From assembly GCA_023411575.1 (NCBI GenBank), contig JAEYOP010000022.1, positions 54,666 to 118,665 of the forward strand: DNA of 64,000 nucleotides, given 5' to 3'. Below the pieces are notes generated by a model, which saw nothing but the letters and a program-made list of their open reading frames with translations, ran no database searches and was not told the DNA's origin. Each line of letters opens with the position of its first letter. The stretch's first letter is position 1. Below are positions 8,358 through 16,491 of the stretch, piece by piece. Both the position numbers and the translations under genes were made by a program. This DNA comes from Bacillota bacterium. Lineage in GTDB: Bacteria; Bacillota; Clostridia; Acetivibrionales; DTU013.

Positions 8358-9659
8358 ATGAGTTACTGGAACCAGACATGCGAATGCATGCCCAGGGAGG
8401 AAATGAACAAGCTCCAGAGTGAGAGGCTGGTCAATACGGTAAAAAGGATTTACCACAATGTGCCGTTTTACCGGGAAAAGATGCAGAAAAAGGGAGTCGA
8501 GCCGGGGGACATAAAAGGGATCGAGGACCTTTCCAAGCTGCCTTTCACCTACAAGCAGGACCTGAGGGATACATATCCCTACGGGATGTTTGCGGTACCG
8601 ATGAGCGAAATCATTCGAATCCACGCATCTTCCGGCACTACAGGCAGAAAAACCGTCGTAGGCTACACACGCAAGGACATCGATACATGGGCGGAAGTAA
8701 TGGCAAGAACCCTTAGCAGCGCAGGCGCGACAAAGGATTCCATCATCCAAGTGGCGTACGGCTACGGCCTGTTTACGGGCGGCCTCGGAGCGCATTACGG
8801 CGCGGAGCGGGTAGGCGCTTCCGTTATCCCGATTTCAGGCGGAAATACCAAATTGCAGCTTCAGATCATGAAGGATTTCGGCACGACTCTGTTGGCCTGC
8901 ACTCCGTCTTACGCCCTTTACATGGCGGAGGAGTTGGAGGAGGCGGGTATAAAGAAAGGCGACCTGAAGCTGAAGGCGGGCGTGTTCGGGGCGGAGCCCT
9001 GGTCTGCAAAGATGCGGGATGAAATCGAACAGCGCCTGGGAATCCTGGCGATCGATATCTATGGACTCAGCGAGGTCATCGGCCCCGGCGTTGCGACGGA
9101 ATGTCCTTGCAAGTGCGGGCTGCATGTTCAGGAGGACCATTTCATACCGGAGATCATCAACCCCGACACGGAGGAAGTACTGCCTCCGGGATCAAAGGGA
9201 GAGCTGGTATTTACCACGGTTACAAAGGAGGGCTTGCCGCTGCTGCGTTACCGGACGCGTGACATTTCCTCCCTGGAATACGGCAAGTGCGACTGCGGCA
9301 GGACTCTTGTCCGCATGAGCAAGGTGTCAGGACGTACGGACGACATGCTGATCATACGCGGCGTCAATGTTTTCCCGTCCCAGATCGAAAGCGTGCTGCT
9401 GGAGCTGGGCGAAACGGCGCCCCATTATCTGCTTATTGTTGACCGGATAGACAATCTGGATATACTGGAAGTACAGGTGGAAATGACCCAGACCATGTTC
9501 TCCGACGAAGTGAAAAAGATCGAGGACCTGGAACGGCTCATCAAGAAGGAAATTGAAAATACGCTGGGAATCAGTGCGAAGGTAAGGCTGGTGGAGCCCA
9601 AAACGATCCAGAGAAGCGAAGGCAAGGCAAAAAGAGTCATTGACAAGCGGATAATATGA
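8358..9659 (+). CDS. paaK: Phenylacetate-CoA ligase-like AMP-forming enzyme
   Basis: 433 residues, the normal length. The adenylate-forming P-loop is SSGTTGRKT at about 91-99, with the A5-type YGLSEVIGPG at about 237-246 and a C-terminal AMP-binding domain containing VNVFPSQIES. The enzyme would convert an aryl acetate, ATP and CoA to the aryl-acetyl-CoA. In archaea and anaerobic bacteria such ligases near iorAB are linked to aromatic amino acid fermentation, running either to trap aryl acetates or in the ATP-yielding direction. A cysteine-rich stretch (ECPCKCGLH and GKCDCGRT) is present in the middle, as in many anaerobic PaaK proteins. GGGAGG lies 11-16 bases before the ATG. The next gene follows after 16 bases, so the two form an operon. 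Confidence 0.93.
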   Translation: MSYWNQTCECMPREEMNKLQSERLVNTVKRIYHNVPFYREKMQKKGVEPGDIKGIEDLSKLPFTYKQDLRDTYPYGMFAVPMSEIIRIHASSGTTGRKTVVGYTRKDIDTWAEVMARTLSSAGATKDSIIQVAYGYGLFTGGLGAHYGAERVGASVIPISGGNTKLQLQIMKDFGTTLLACTPSYALYMAEELEEAGIKKGDLKLKAGVFGAEPWSAKMRDEIEQRLGILAIDIYGLSEVIGPGVATECPCKCGLHVQEDHFIPEIINPDTEEVLPPGSKGELVFTTVTKEGLPLLRYRTRDISSLEYGKCDCGRTLVRMSKVSGRTDDMLIIRGVNVFPSQIESVLLELGETAPHYLLIVDRIDNLDILEVQVEMTQTMFSDEVKKIEDLERLIKKEIENTLGISAKVRLVEPKTIQRSEGKAKRVIDKRII

Positions 9660-9675
9660 AAAGGAGGTCGGGTTC

Positions 9676-10107
9676 ATGTTGGTAAAGCAAATATCCATTT
9701 TCCTTGAAAACAAGTCGGGGAGACTGGCCGAGGTGACCAAAACACTTGGGGAAAACGATATCGATATTAGTGCGCTCTCCATTGCGGACACCACCGATTT
9801 CGGCATACTCCGTCTTATTGTGAACAAGCCGGAGAAAGCGGAACGGATCCTGAAGGAAAACGGGTTCATGGTCAGCTGTACGGAAGTCATCGCCATCGGA
9901 GTGGAGGATAAGCCCGGCGGGCTGGCGGCGGCGCTGGACATACTGGACCGTGAGGGGATCGGCATCGAGTATATGTATGCTTTTGTAAGCAAAAAGGAAG
10001 ACGAGGCTCTGGTCATCCTCCGGGTGGAAGGCCCCGAAAAGGCGGCCAAGGTGCTCCAAGACAAGGGAATCAGCGTTCTTTCCTCAAGCCAGGTTTACAA
10101 GCTGTAA
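9676..10107 (+). CDS. Tandem ACT-domain protein
   Basis: 143 residues made of two ACT domains (about 1-67 and 70-143). The first starts VKQISIFLENKSGRLAEVTK and the second IAIGVEDKPGGLAAALDIL, both with the ligand-binding DKPG/NKSGRL turn. ACT domains bind amino acids; there is no catalytic domain, so it is a stand-alone sensor or allosteric partner. Its place 16 bases behind paaK and after iorAB suggests an aromatic amino acid or aryl acid signal, as in other genomes where this pairing recurs. AAGGAGG precedes the ATG. Confidence 0.92.
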   Translation: MLVKQISIFLENKSGRLAEVTKTLGENDIDISALSIADTTDFGILRLIVNKPEKAERILKENGFMVSCTEVIAIGVEDKPGGLAAALDILDREGIGIEYMYAFVSKKEDEALVILRVEGPEKAAKVLQDKGISVLSSSQVYKL

Positions 10108-10133
10108 TAAAATTATAAGCTTGCAATAAAAGG

Positions 10134-10176
10134 AAAAGCCTGTTCGGCACGTCATAGACTGCGGAACAGGCTTTTT
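10134..10176. terminator. Bidirectional terminator between convergent operons
   Basis: AAAAGCCTGTTC pairs perfectly with GAACAGGCTTTT across an 18-base loop, with T residues on both strands' exit sides. It serves the ACT gene on plus and the transglutaminase gene on minus. Confidence 0.85.
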
Positions 10177-10191
10177 GTGAGTCTTGTGGCC

Positions 10192-12804
10192 CTAGAACCG
10201 GCCCAGGATATACTTGAACAAAAAGTACTTTGACTTGCCCATGCTGATCTTGACTTCATCGAGAAAGCCCCGGTGAAAGTCGCAGTAAAGCTGTTTTTCC
10301 TTTTCATTTGTTTCCTTCAGGCTGTACCTTGCCTTTATGAAAATATCCGTAATCACCTTAAACCGCACGGGACTGAAAAACAGGGTGGAATCGATCCGCT
10401 CGGAATACTGCAGGGGAGTTTCCGCAGGAACCAGACCAAGGCCGAGCAGGGACAGAACGCCTTCAAAATAGCCGTAGAACCGGACAACGCAATCCTTTGA
10501 AGGCAGGTTCATCATCTTGTACAGCCGGAACCGGTTCCGCGTACCGTTGAACAAGAGCAGCAGAAGGAATATGAGAAGAATGGAACCGAAAGTAATGAGT
10601 ATGATCAGCCCAACCGGTGCTTTTTCCTCTGTAATGTCCACACCGGGCAGATTACCGGGGTCGCGGTCCCGCGAATATCGTTTGATCATTTCCATATAGT
10701 CGTAATAGGCGTAATTGTCGGAGCCGGCGTACACGGCATCGGATTTCGACGAAGAATAAAAGCTGGCGCTGAAGGGGGAGGTTGGCTCAAAGGGAAGCCA
10801 GCCGTAGCCTTCGAAGTATATTTCCACCCAAGCGTGGGCCTGCATGTTGGTTACAATGTAAGTGGTGGAGTCGTTCTTCGTCGGTTCGGGCGGCAGCATG
10901 TAGCCTTCCACATACCGGGCGGGAAGGCCGACGCACCTTGCCAGAACGGCCATGGCGGACGCGTAGTACGAGCAGTAGCCCTGTTTGAGGTCAAAGAGGA
11001 AATAATCCACGAAGTCCCTGTTCCGCGGCGTGGACCGGACATCCAGGTTATAGGGGTAGTTTTTCGACAAATACTGTTCGATGGCCTTCGCCTTGTCATA
11101 ATCCGTATCGGCTCTAGATACGAGAGATACGGCCAGATCCTTTACACGCTGCGGCAAGTTATTCGGAACCTGCAGATACTCATTATAAATTTTTTCGCTT
11201 TTTTGCTTAAGTGCTTTCACCGTGTTGTATTCCACCGGTTTCGGAGTCTCAATGCCGGAGGCCAACTGGACTTCAGACAGAGACGAAGAGCTTGCTGCGG
11301 CGGCAATCAGGTCCATATCTATGGCCGAACCGGTCACAGGAGCGGAGCTGACAATAATGGCTCCGTCGGTAACCTGGGCAATTTTTATGGAGATGGCCGG
11401 GCCTGTTCCGGAACCGATTATCCCAACCGCGCCGGCCTGATTGACCGCCTGGTCGGTCGTGTTTCCGTCAAGCCCCTCTATACCGACCGCCTGATAATAA
11501 GCTTGAAAATCTTTTTTCAGAAGGTAGTCGCTGTACAATCCCCGTTTGCTCTGCCGCAGGGCGGCGGCAAATTCATCGGCGCCCAGGTCCGCCGTATAGG
11601 ATTTTACTTTGTAATTAAAGCCCTTTGAGATCCTCTGGCCCACCGAAATCGACCCGAGATTATCGGAATAAACTCCGAGGTTTATTGTCTTGGGGGAGAA
11701 GCTGTTTGCTTTTTCCGGCAGGAAAAGGGATTTGGTTTTCAGGTTCAGGTAGGTGACCGAGAGTTCGCTTTCGGTAAAGTATTTATCCAGAAAATCGTTG
11801 TCTCCGGTCAGTATTTTCATCCCTTCCAGCATTTCGGAGGTATCCTCGTAGAGGGGATCGTACTTTTTGCCCAGTGGAGTCTTCTTTCCCACGCTTCCGG
11901 TCCATTGGGAACCGGTATAGGTATCCTGGATGGCCCCTCTCAGGTAAACATGCCCGCCGGATTTGACCTGCAGCACATTTGTCCGGTCGAGCCGCACCCT
12001 TCCGCCCAGGATATTGTTCCGGTCGCCGAAGCCGGAGGAGGCCGTCAGGGAGAAATAGTCGAAGGCTTCATAATCCAGATTCCGGCTGAAGTAGTTGTAG
12101 ATGGAGAAAATTTTCTTGTCCAGCCATTTCCATTCGATGGGCTTGCTGCTTGCATAGATGCTGGAGGCGAGCGCGATGATTATGATACAGACGGGGAGAC
12201 TCCAAACGGCTATTGCCGAGGGCTTTGCAAATTCCTCCGCCGCCTTTGCGGATTTCTGAAGATAGATATGCTTCAGGTAGGATACCAGTACAACAAGCAG
12301 ATAGAGATAAAACGGGACCAGGCTTGAGGTGATCTGGAAGGACCATTGGATGGTAAACAGTCCCATACCGGCTATGGTGATCACCAGAAACAAGAATTTG
12401 CGGAGAATGAAGATATACGCAAAAACGGATATTAAAATACATAATACGGCTACCGTAATGTTTTGAAAAAGAGGATCGGGAATATCGGGATATTGTATGA
12501 AATCCCCGAGCCAGTAAAAATAGTCGTCCACGAAAACAAAAGCTTTTCGTATGCCCACTCCAAACAAGAGGTAGCACAGCATTACGAAGACCGTGACGCC
12601 GATCAGCGAATAGCCGGCAATAGAAGTCCGCCTGTTGTAAAAAAGGGCGAACAGGACCAGAACGGCGAGCATGGTCCACAAGAAAATCTTCAGGGCCGGA
12701 TAGGTCAGGACCAGGGAGGAGGTGAGGCCATATACCAGGCTGAATGCCGCAAGCTGGGCCAGGATAATATCCGGAATTTTTTCAAGGATGTTTTTGACAG
12801 TCAT
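10192..12804 (-). CDS. Membrane-anchored transglutaminase-like protein (TgpA/DUF3488 type)
   Basis: 870 residues. The first 200 or so form several membrane segments, followed by a large exported region, a transglutaminase-like core, one further membrane helix near 750 (IILITFGSILLIFLLLLLF) and a cytoplasmic tail. The core has the nucleophile in GYCSYYASAMAVLAR (C611) and HAWVEIYFEGYGW (H657); the third member of the triad sits in PFEPTSP, where a glutamate replaces the more common aspartate. This family occurs with MoxR and DUF58 genes, as here, and is thought to act on proteins or peptides at the cell surface; substrates are unknown. AAGGAGG precedes the start. It is the last gene of the three-gene minus operon. 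Confidence 0.9.
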   Translation of the reverse strand: MTVKNILEKIPDIILAQLAAFSLVYGLTSSLVLTYPALKIFLWTMLAVLVLFALFYNRRTSIAGYSLIGVTVFVMLCYLLFGVGIRKAFVFVDDYFYWLGDFIQYPDIPDPLFQNITVAVLCILISVFAYIFILRKFLFLVITIAGMGLFTIQWSFQITSSLVPFYLYLLVVLVSYLKHIYLQKSAKAAEEFAKPSAIAVWSLPVCIIIIALASSIYASSKPIEWKWLDKKIFSIYNYFSRNLDYEAFDYFSLTASSGFGDRNNILGGRVRLDRTNVLQVKSGGHVYLRGAIQDTYTGSQWTGSVGKKTPLGKKYDPLYEDTSEMLEGMKILTGDNDFLDKYFTESELSVTYLNLKTKSLFLPEKANSFSPKTINLGVYSDNLGSISVGQRISKGFNYKVKSYTADLGADEFAAALRQSKRGLYSDYLLKKDFQAYYQAVGIEGLDGNTTDQAVNQAGAVGIIGSGTGPAISIKIAQVTDGAIIVSSAPVTGSAIDMDLIAAAASSSSLSEVQLASGIETPKPVEYNTVKALKQKSEKIYNEYLQVPNNLPQRVKDLAVSLVSRADTDYDKAKAIEQYLSKNYPYNLDVRSTPRNRDFVDYFLFDLKQGYCSYYASAMAVLARCVGLPARYVEGYMLPPEPTKNDSTTYIVTNMQAHAWVEIYFEGYGWLPFEPTSPFSASFYSSSKSDAVYAGSDNYAYYDYMEMIKRYSRDRDPGNLPGVDITEEKAPVGLIILITFGSILLIFLLLLLFNGTRNRFRLYKMMNLPSKDCVVRFYGYFEGVLSLLGLGLVPAETPLQYSERIDSTLFFSPVRFKVITDIFIKARYSLKETNEKEKQLYCDFHRGFLDEVKISMGKSKYFLFKYILGRF

Positions 12805-12819
12805 GATACCCTCCTTCTC

Positions 12820-14019
12820 CTAGCACTCCAGGATTTCCTTTATATTGTCGTCTATGTTGATTTTATAGCTGCTTACGTCGATTTCGGGAAGGAAGGACAG
12901 GATAGTGTCCGCATCCTGGTCTTTCGTTCCCGTCAGCTTTTCGGCGGAGGTATAGACAAGGCCCACGTCATAGCCGGAATTTGCCGTGGCGTAAATTTTA
13001 TCGTAGAGCTCGTAATCCAGATTCGAGGTGAACACCAGGATGTTGGTCTTGGATAAAAGATTGCTGGAGTAGATCTCCAGAAGGTCGTTTACCGGCACGG
13101 TTTCGTTGAACTTCACCTTCGCCAGCACTTCGAAAATTTCATTGAACATCAGGTGGTTCCTGGCCTGGAAGCTTACCATCTTCCCGCTGAAAAACACCAG
13201 GTTGACGGGGATCCAGTTCTGCAGGCAGTAATACAAGACCGCCACGACGGATTCGATCACCTTGTCCTCCAGGATGATGTTTTCTCCCGGACTGTACGGG
13301 TTGGCGCGGAGGTCGAGAAGCATCAGGATGCTGGTTTCCGAGGTGCTCTGGTACTTTTTCACCATGACGTCCCGGGACTTGGCGGTCAGCTTCCAGTGGA
13401 TGCGCTTCAGGCTGTCCCCATAGGCGTACTTCCGGACATCGCTGATGGTCGCCATGTCTTCGCTGCTGGTATTGAGCATGGAATGGGACTCCGACAGGAA
13501 ATCCGTCTTCAGCCGGAAATGGTCGAGATAGATGATTTTGGGGTAAACGGTCACGAACTTTGGCTCGTAAATATTGTACCGGAACCGGAACAAACCGAAA
13601 AAATCCTCGATTTCAATGGAATGAATGCCGATTTCGTAATTTCCGCGGTAATTGCACTGCAGTTCAAAGGCATAATTTTTCCCGCAGAAAGGGGAGAGAG
13701 AAAAATTCTTCACCTGGAACTGGTTCTCAAAGATGGTCTTGGCGCCGTGAAAAAACACTTTGATATAAGGGTAGATAAAAAAGTCCTCATTATTGATGCT
13801 GAAAATGAAGTTCACCTTGTCGCCCTTTGTAACAAATTTCTTGTCGAGTTCCTGGCCGAACTTGAAGCGCAGGTATACCACAAGGGTATACAGCAGAGAT
13901 ACCATGGGCATCAATATCATGGTATACAGCAGTACGTAGGGCAACTTGCCGCCGTTGAAGTAGGCGTATGAAAGCGCCGCAAAGAGCAGGCACGCGTAAA
14001 GGATCCTACTTTGCTTCAT
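12820..14019 (-). CDS. DUF58 domain protein
   Basis: 399 residues. Two N-terminal hydrophobic segments (about 8-45) are followed by a beta-rich region and the DUF58 core, with the diagnostic run SLKRIHWKLTAKSRDVMVKK and the preceding VRKYAYGD. The C-terminal half has a von Willebrand A-like layout (MLLDLRAN), suggesting a metal-binding adhesion fold. DUF58 proteins partner a MoxR AAA ATPase and a transglutaminase-like protein in a conserved surface-assembly module of unknown target. It overlaps the upstream moxR gene by 14 bases and is followed after 15 bases by the transglutaminase gene. Confidence 0.92.
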   Translation of the reverse strand: MKQSRILYACLLFAALSYAYFNGGKLPYVLLYTMILMPMVSLLYTLVVYLRFKFGQELDKKFVTKGDKVNFIFSINNEDFFIYPYIKVFFHGAKTIFENQFQVKNFSLSPFCGKNYAFELQCNYRGNYEIGIHSIEIEDFFGLFRFRYNIYEPKFVTVYPKIIYLDHFRLKTDFLSESHSMLNTSSEDMATISDVRKYAYGDSLKRIHWKLTAKSRDVMVKKYQSTSETSILMLLDLRANPYSPGENIILEDKVIESVVAVLYYCLQNWIPVNLVFFSGKMVSFQARNHLMFNEIFEVLAKVKFNETVPVNDLLEIYSSNLLSKTNILVFTSNLDYELYDKIYATANSGYDVGLVYTSAEKLTGTKDQDADTILSFLPEIDVSSYKINIDDNIKEILEC

Positions 14020-14962
14020 GGGGACTCACCACCGGAACATTGATTCTTGAAACAATGGAATTCAATATCTCTTCAGGGTTGATCTTCTTCAGCTTTGCTT
14101 CCTGCTTGAGCATGAGGCGGTGGGACAGCACGGGGAGGACCATCTTTTTGATGTCGTCGGGCAGCACGTAATCCCGTTCGTTGTAAAAAGCCCAGGCCTG
14201 GGAGGCGCGGAAGAGGGAAAGAGAACCCCTGGGGCTGGAGCCGAGCGTGACGTCGGGATGCTTTCTGGTCTGGCTGACGATGTCCACGATGTAGTTGCCC
14301 AGAGTAACATCCACATGGACATTTTTGATTTCCTCCTGGAGGGCGATGATATCGCTGCTCTCCGCAACGGGAAGAAGCTTTTCCAGCGGATTTGAAAACT
14401 GGAATTTGGACAGGATGTAGCTTTCTTCCGAGTTGGTGGGATAGCCGATGGAAATTTTCATGAAGAAACGGTCAATCTGCGCTTCGGGAAGAGGATAGGT
14501 GCCGAGGTATTCGACTGGGTTCTGGGTGGCCAGTACCATGAAGGGCCTTGGCATCTTGTATGTTACACCGTCAACGGTTACCTGGCATTCTTCCATGACT
14601 TCCAGCAGGCTGGCCTGGGTTTTGGGGGAAGTACGGTTGATTTCGTCCGCCAGGATGATCTGGCTCATGATGGCGCCGGGACGGTATTCGAATTCGGAAT
14701 TCTTCTGGTTGTACATGGAGAAGCCCGTAATATCGGAGGGCAGTACGTCGGGGGTGAACTGAATCCGGCGGAAGGAGGCGTTGATGGACTTTGCCAGAGC
14801 CGATACCAGGCTTGTCTTGCCGACGCCGGGGACATCCTCGATCAGGACATGGCCGTTGCAGATCAGGGAGATGACGGCCAGTTCAATCGCATTTCGTTTT
14901 CCTACGATGACATTTTCAACGTTGTCGATAATGTTTTTCAGTATTTTGACTGAATCATTCAT
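14006..14962 (-). CDS. MoxR family AAA+ ATPase
   Basis: 318 residues. Walker A is VPGVGKTS at about 44-51, Walker B ends in LADEINRTSPKTQASLLEVM, sensor 1 is ATQNPVEYLGTYPLPEAQ, and an arginine-finger region reads QIDRFFMK. MoxR ATPases act as chaperones that mature or remodel partner proteins; the partners are probably the DUF58 and transglutaminase products in the same operon. I chose ATG 14962 because GAGG stands nine bases before it; an ATG at 14971 lies directly against that site. It is the first gene of the operon. Confidence 0.94.
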   Translation of the reverse strand: MNDSVKILKNIIDNVENVIVGKRNAIELAVISLICNGHVLIEDVPGVGKTSLVSALAKSINASFRRIQFTPDVLPSDITGFSMYNQKNSEFEYRPGAIMSQIILADEINRTSPKTQASLLEVMEECQVTVDGVTYKMPRPFMVLATQNPVEYLGTYPLPEAQIDRFFMKISIGYPTNSEESYILSKFQFSNPLEKLLPVAESSDIIALQEEIKNVHVDVTLGNYIVDIVSQTRKHPDVTLGSSPRGSLSLFRASQAWAFYNERDYVLPDDIKKMVLPVLSHRLMLKQEAKLKKINPEEILNSIVSRINVPVVSPHEAK

Positions 14963-15076
14963 AACCCGCATACCTCGAATCCTATAAAATTATAGACCAA
15001 TCATAGACTAATCTTATAATAAGAGGGTGGGAGAATGAAGTAGAAAAATTCCGGTCAATTGACGTCTTTTTTTATT

Positions 15077-15298
15077 ATTTAACGCGATGCGCCAGTTGGT
15101 CCTTATGAATAGCTCATGTGTTTAAAGCTTTTAGAGCCTGTTAATCCGAGCAAGTCCAAGCAAAATCACCGTCCTGCTCGAGTAGCTATGGCCCACAGGC
15201 GAGGTGCGTTTGATTTTGAGCTAGGGCTGAATTTACAGGCTCTTAAGTTTTAAACACCAGAGTTGCTCATAAGGACCAACTGGCGCATCGCGTTAAAT
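15077..15298. repeat. 222-bp imperfect palindrome with perfect 32-bp terminal inverted repeats
   Basis: The left 32 bases (15077-15108, starting ATTTAACGCGATGCGCCAGT) are the exact reverse complement of 15267-15298. The homology continues inward with small mismatches to the centre (for example AGAGCCTGT against ACAGGCTCT), so almost the whole element folds on itself. It has no open frame and begins 13 bases behind the ldh stop. It could be a non-autonomous miniature transposable element, a family of intergenic palindromes, or a very long structured RNA that also ends ldh transcription. The gap from 14963 to 15310 otherwise holds only the moxR leader. Confidence 0.85.
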
Positions 15299-15310
15299 TA
15301 CCCCAGCTTG

Positions 15311-16261
15311 CTATAAATCCAGGCTGCTTATGGCGTCCTTCATCGACTCTGCTGATTTGCGGAACAGGACGGTTTCCTCTTCGCTGAGAGGAAGATCCAG
15401 AACCCGTTCGATTCCGTTTGCGTTTACGACCGTAGGCAGGCTGAGGCAGACGTCGCTTACTCCGTAGTTTCCTTCCAGCAGGCTCGAAACGGTAAGGATG
15501 GAGCTCTCGTTGCGGACAATGGCTTCCACGATCCTCCGGACCGCCAGCGCAACGGCATAATAGGTGGCGCCTTTCCTTTTGATGATTTCATAGGCGGCGT
15601 TCCGGACGTCATTATAGATTTCGAACTTGGAGAGCTGTCCTTCGCACTGGTTGCAATTGTCGCAATAGGTGTCCATCGGGATGCCGGCGATGTTGGTCAG
15701 GCTCCAGGCGGCAACCTCCGTGTCCCCGTGCTCTCCGATGATATAGGCGTGCACGTTGCGCGGGTCGATGCCCACGTGATCCCCGAGCAGGTACCGGAAG
15801 CGGGCCGTGTCCAGGACGGTGCCCGAACCGATGACCTTGTTTTTCGGAAAGCCGGAAATTTTCCAGGTGACGTAGGTTAGGATATCCACCGGATTGGTTA
15901 CGACCAGCAGGATGCAGTCCGTGTTGTATTCCTTGATTTTTTCGATGATATCCTTAAAGATGGCCGTATTCCTGTTCAGCAGGTCGAGCCGCGTTTCTCC
16001 CGGCTTCTGGTTTGCGCCGGCGGTGATGATGATGATGTCGGAGCCGGCGCAGTCGGCGTAACTGCCGTGCACCATCCGGACGGGGCGGACGAACTGCATT
16101 CCGTGATTCATGTCCATGATTTCACCGTCCGCCTTTTCCTCGTTGCGGTCGATCAGCACCAGCTCGGACACCAGACCGCTGATCAGGAGCGTATATGCTG
16201 TTGTCGAGCCTACGAAGCCGGCGCCGACAATGGTTATTTTTCTTATCTGGCTGTTGTTCAT
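15311..16261 (-). CDS. ldh: L-lactate dehydrogenase
   Basis: 316 residues. NAD-binding glycine motif GAGFVGSTTAYTLL begins near 13; the active-site loop NQKPGETR has Q85 (glutamine marks lactate rather than malate specificity) and R91; D151 and R154 lie in LDTARFR, and the catalytic histidine H178 in GEHGDTE. It reduces pyruvate to L-lactate with NADH in the cytoplasm. The gene is single, with GGGGGATGA before the start, and runs into the large palindrome. A cysteine-rich CDNCNQC stretch near 195 is unusual for the family. A lactate permease-like gene lies 10 kb upstream. Confidence 0.96.
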   Translation of the reverse strand: MNNSQIRKITIVGAGFVGSTTAYTLLISGLVSELVLIDRNEEKADGEIMDMNHGMQFVRPVRMVHGSYADCAGSDIIIITAGANQKPGETRLDLLNRNTAIFKDIIEKIKEYNTDCILLVVTNPVDILTYVTWKISGFPKNKVIGSGTVLDTARFRYLLGDHVGIDPRNVHAYIIGEHGDTEVAAWSLTNIAGIPMDTYCDNCNQCEGQLSKFEIYNDVRNAAYEIIKRKGATYYAVALAVRRIVEAIVRNESSILTVSSLLEGNYGVSDVCLSLPTVVNANGIERVLDLPLSEEETVLFRKSAESMKDAISSLDL

Positions 16262-16349
16262 AAATTCATCCCCCTGTCATTTTATCCGATTCTTTCGGCA
16301 AAAGCCCCGCGGCTTTGCGATTTTTGCCGGACGCTTCACCGGAAAGGAT

Positions 16350-16402
16350 CGGAAATTATTTTCGCTTGTTCTATATTATACCACGCAAAAGAGGTTTTGA
16401 AA
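16350..16402 (-). promoter_or_regulatory. ldh promoter with Rex-like palindrome
   Basis: On the minus strand TTTCAA, 16 bases, TATAAT (16375-16402), then the near-palindrome CGAAAATAATTTCCG at 16350-16364 over the expected transcription start. The core resembles the Rex site TGTGAAATAATTTCACA, known to control fermentation genes such as ldh by NADH, but the outer bases do not match, so this assignment is weak. Confidence 0.4.
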
Positions 16403-16420
16403 TAAAACGAAAAGAACGAC

Positions 16421-16449
16421 TTTTGCTATGCGGTCATTCTTGATATAAT
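16421..16449 (+). promoter_or_regulatory. Probable cinA promoter
   Basis: TTTTGC, 17 bases, TATAAT. The -35 is weak and the -10 perfect; it ends 43 bases before the cinA start. Confidence 0.45.
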
Positions 16450-16491
16450 AGGTAGGATGAAAAAAGGTGGAAAGATAGGAGATGACGGGAA

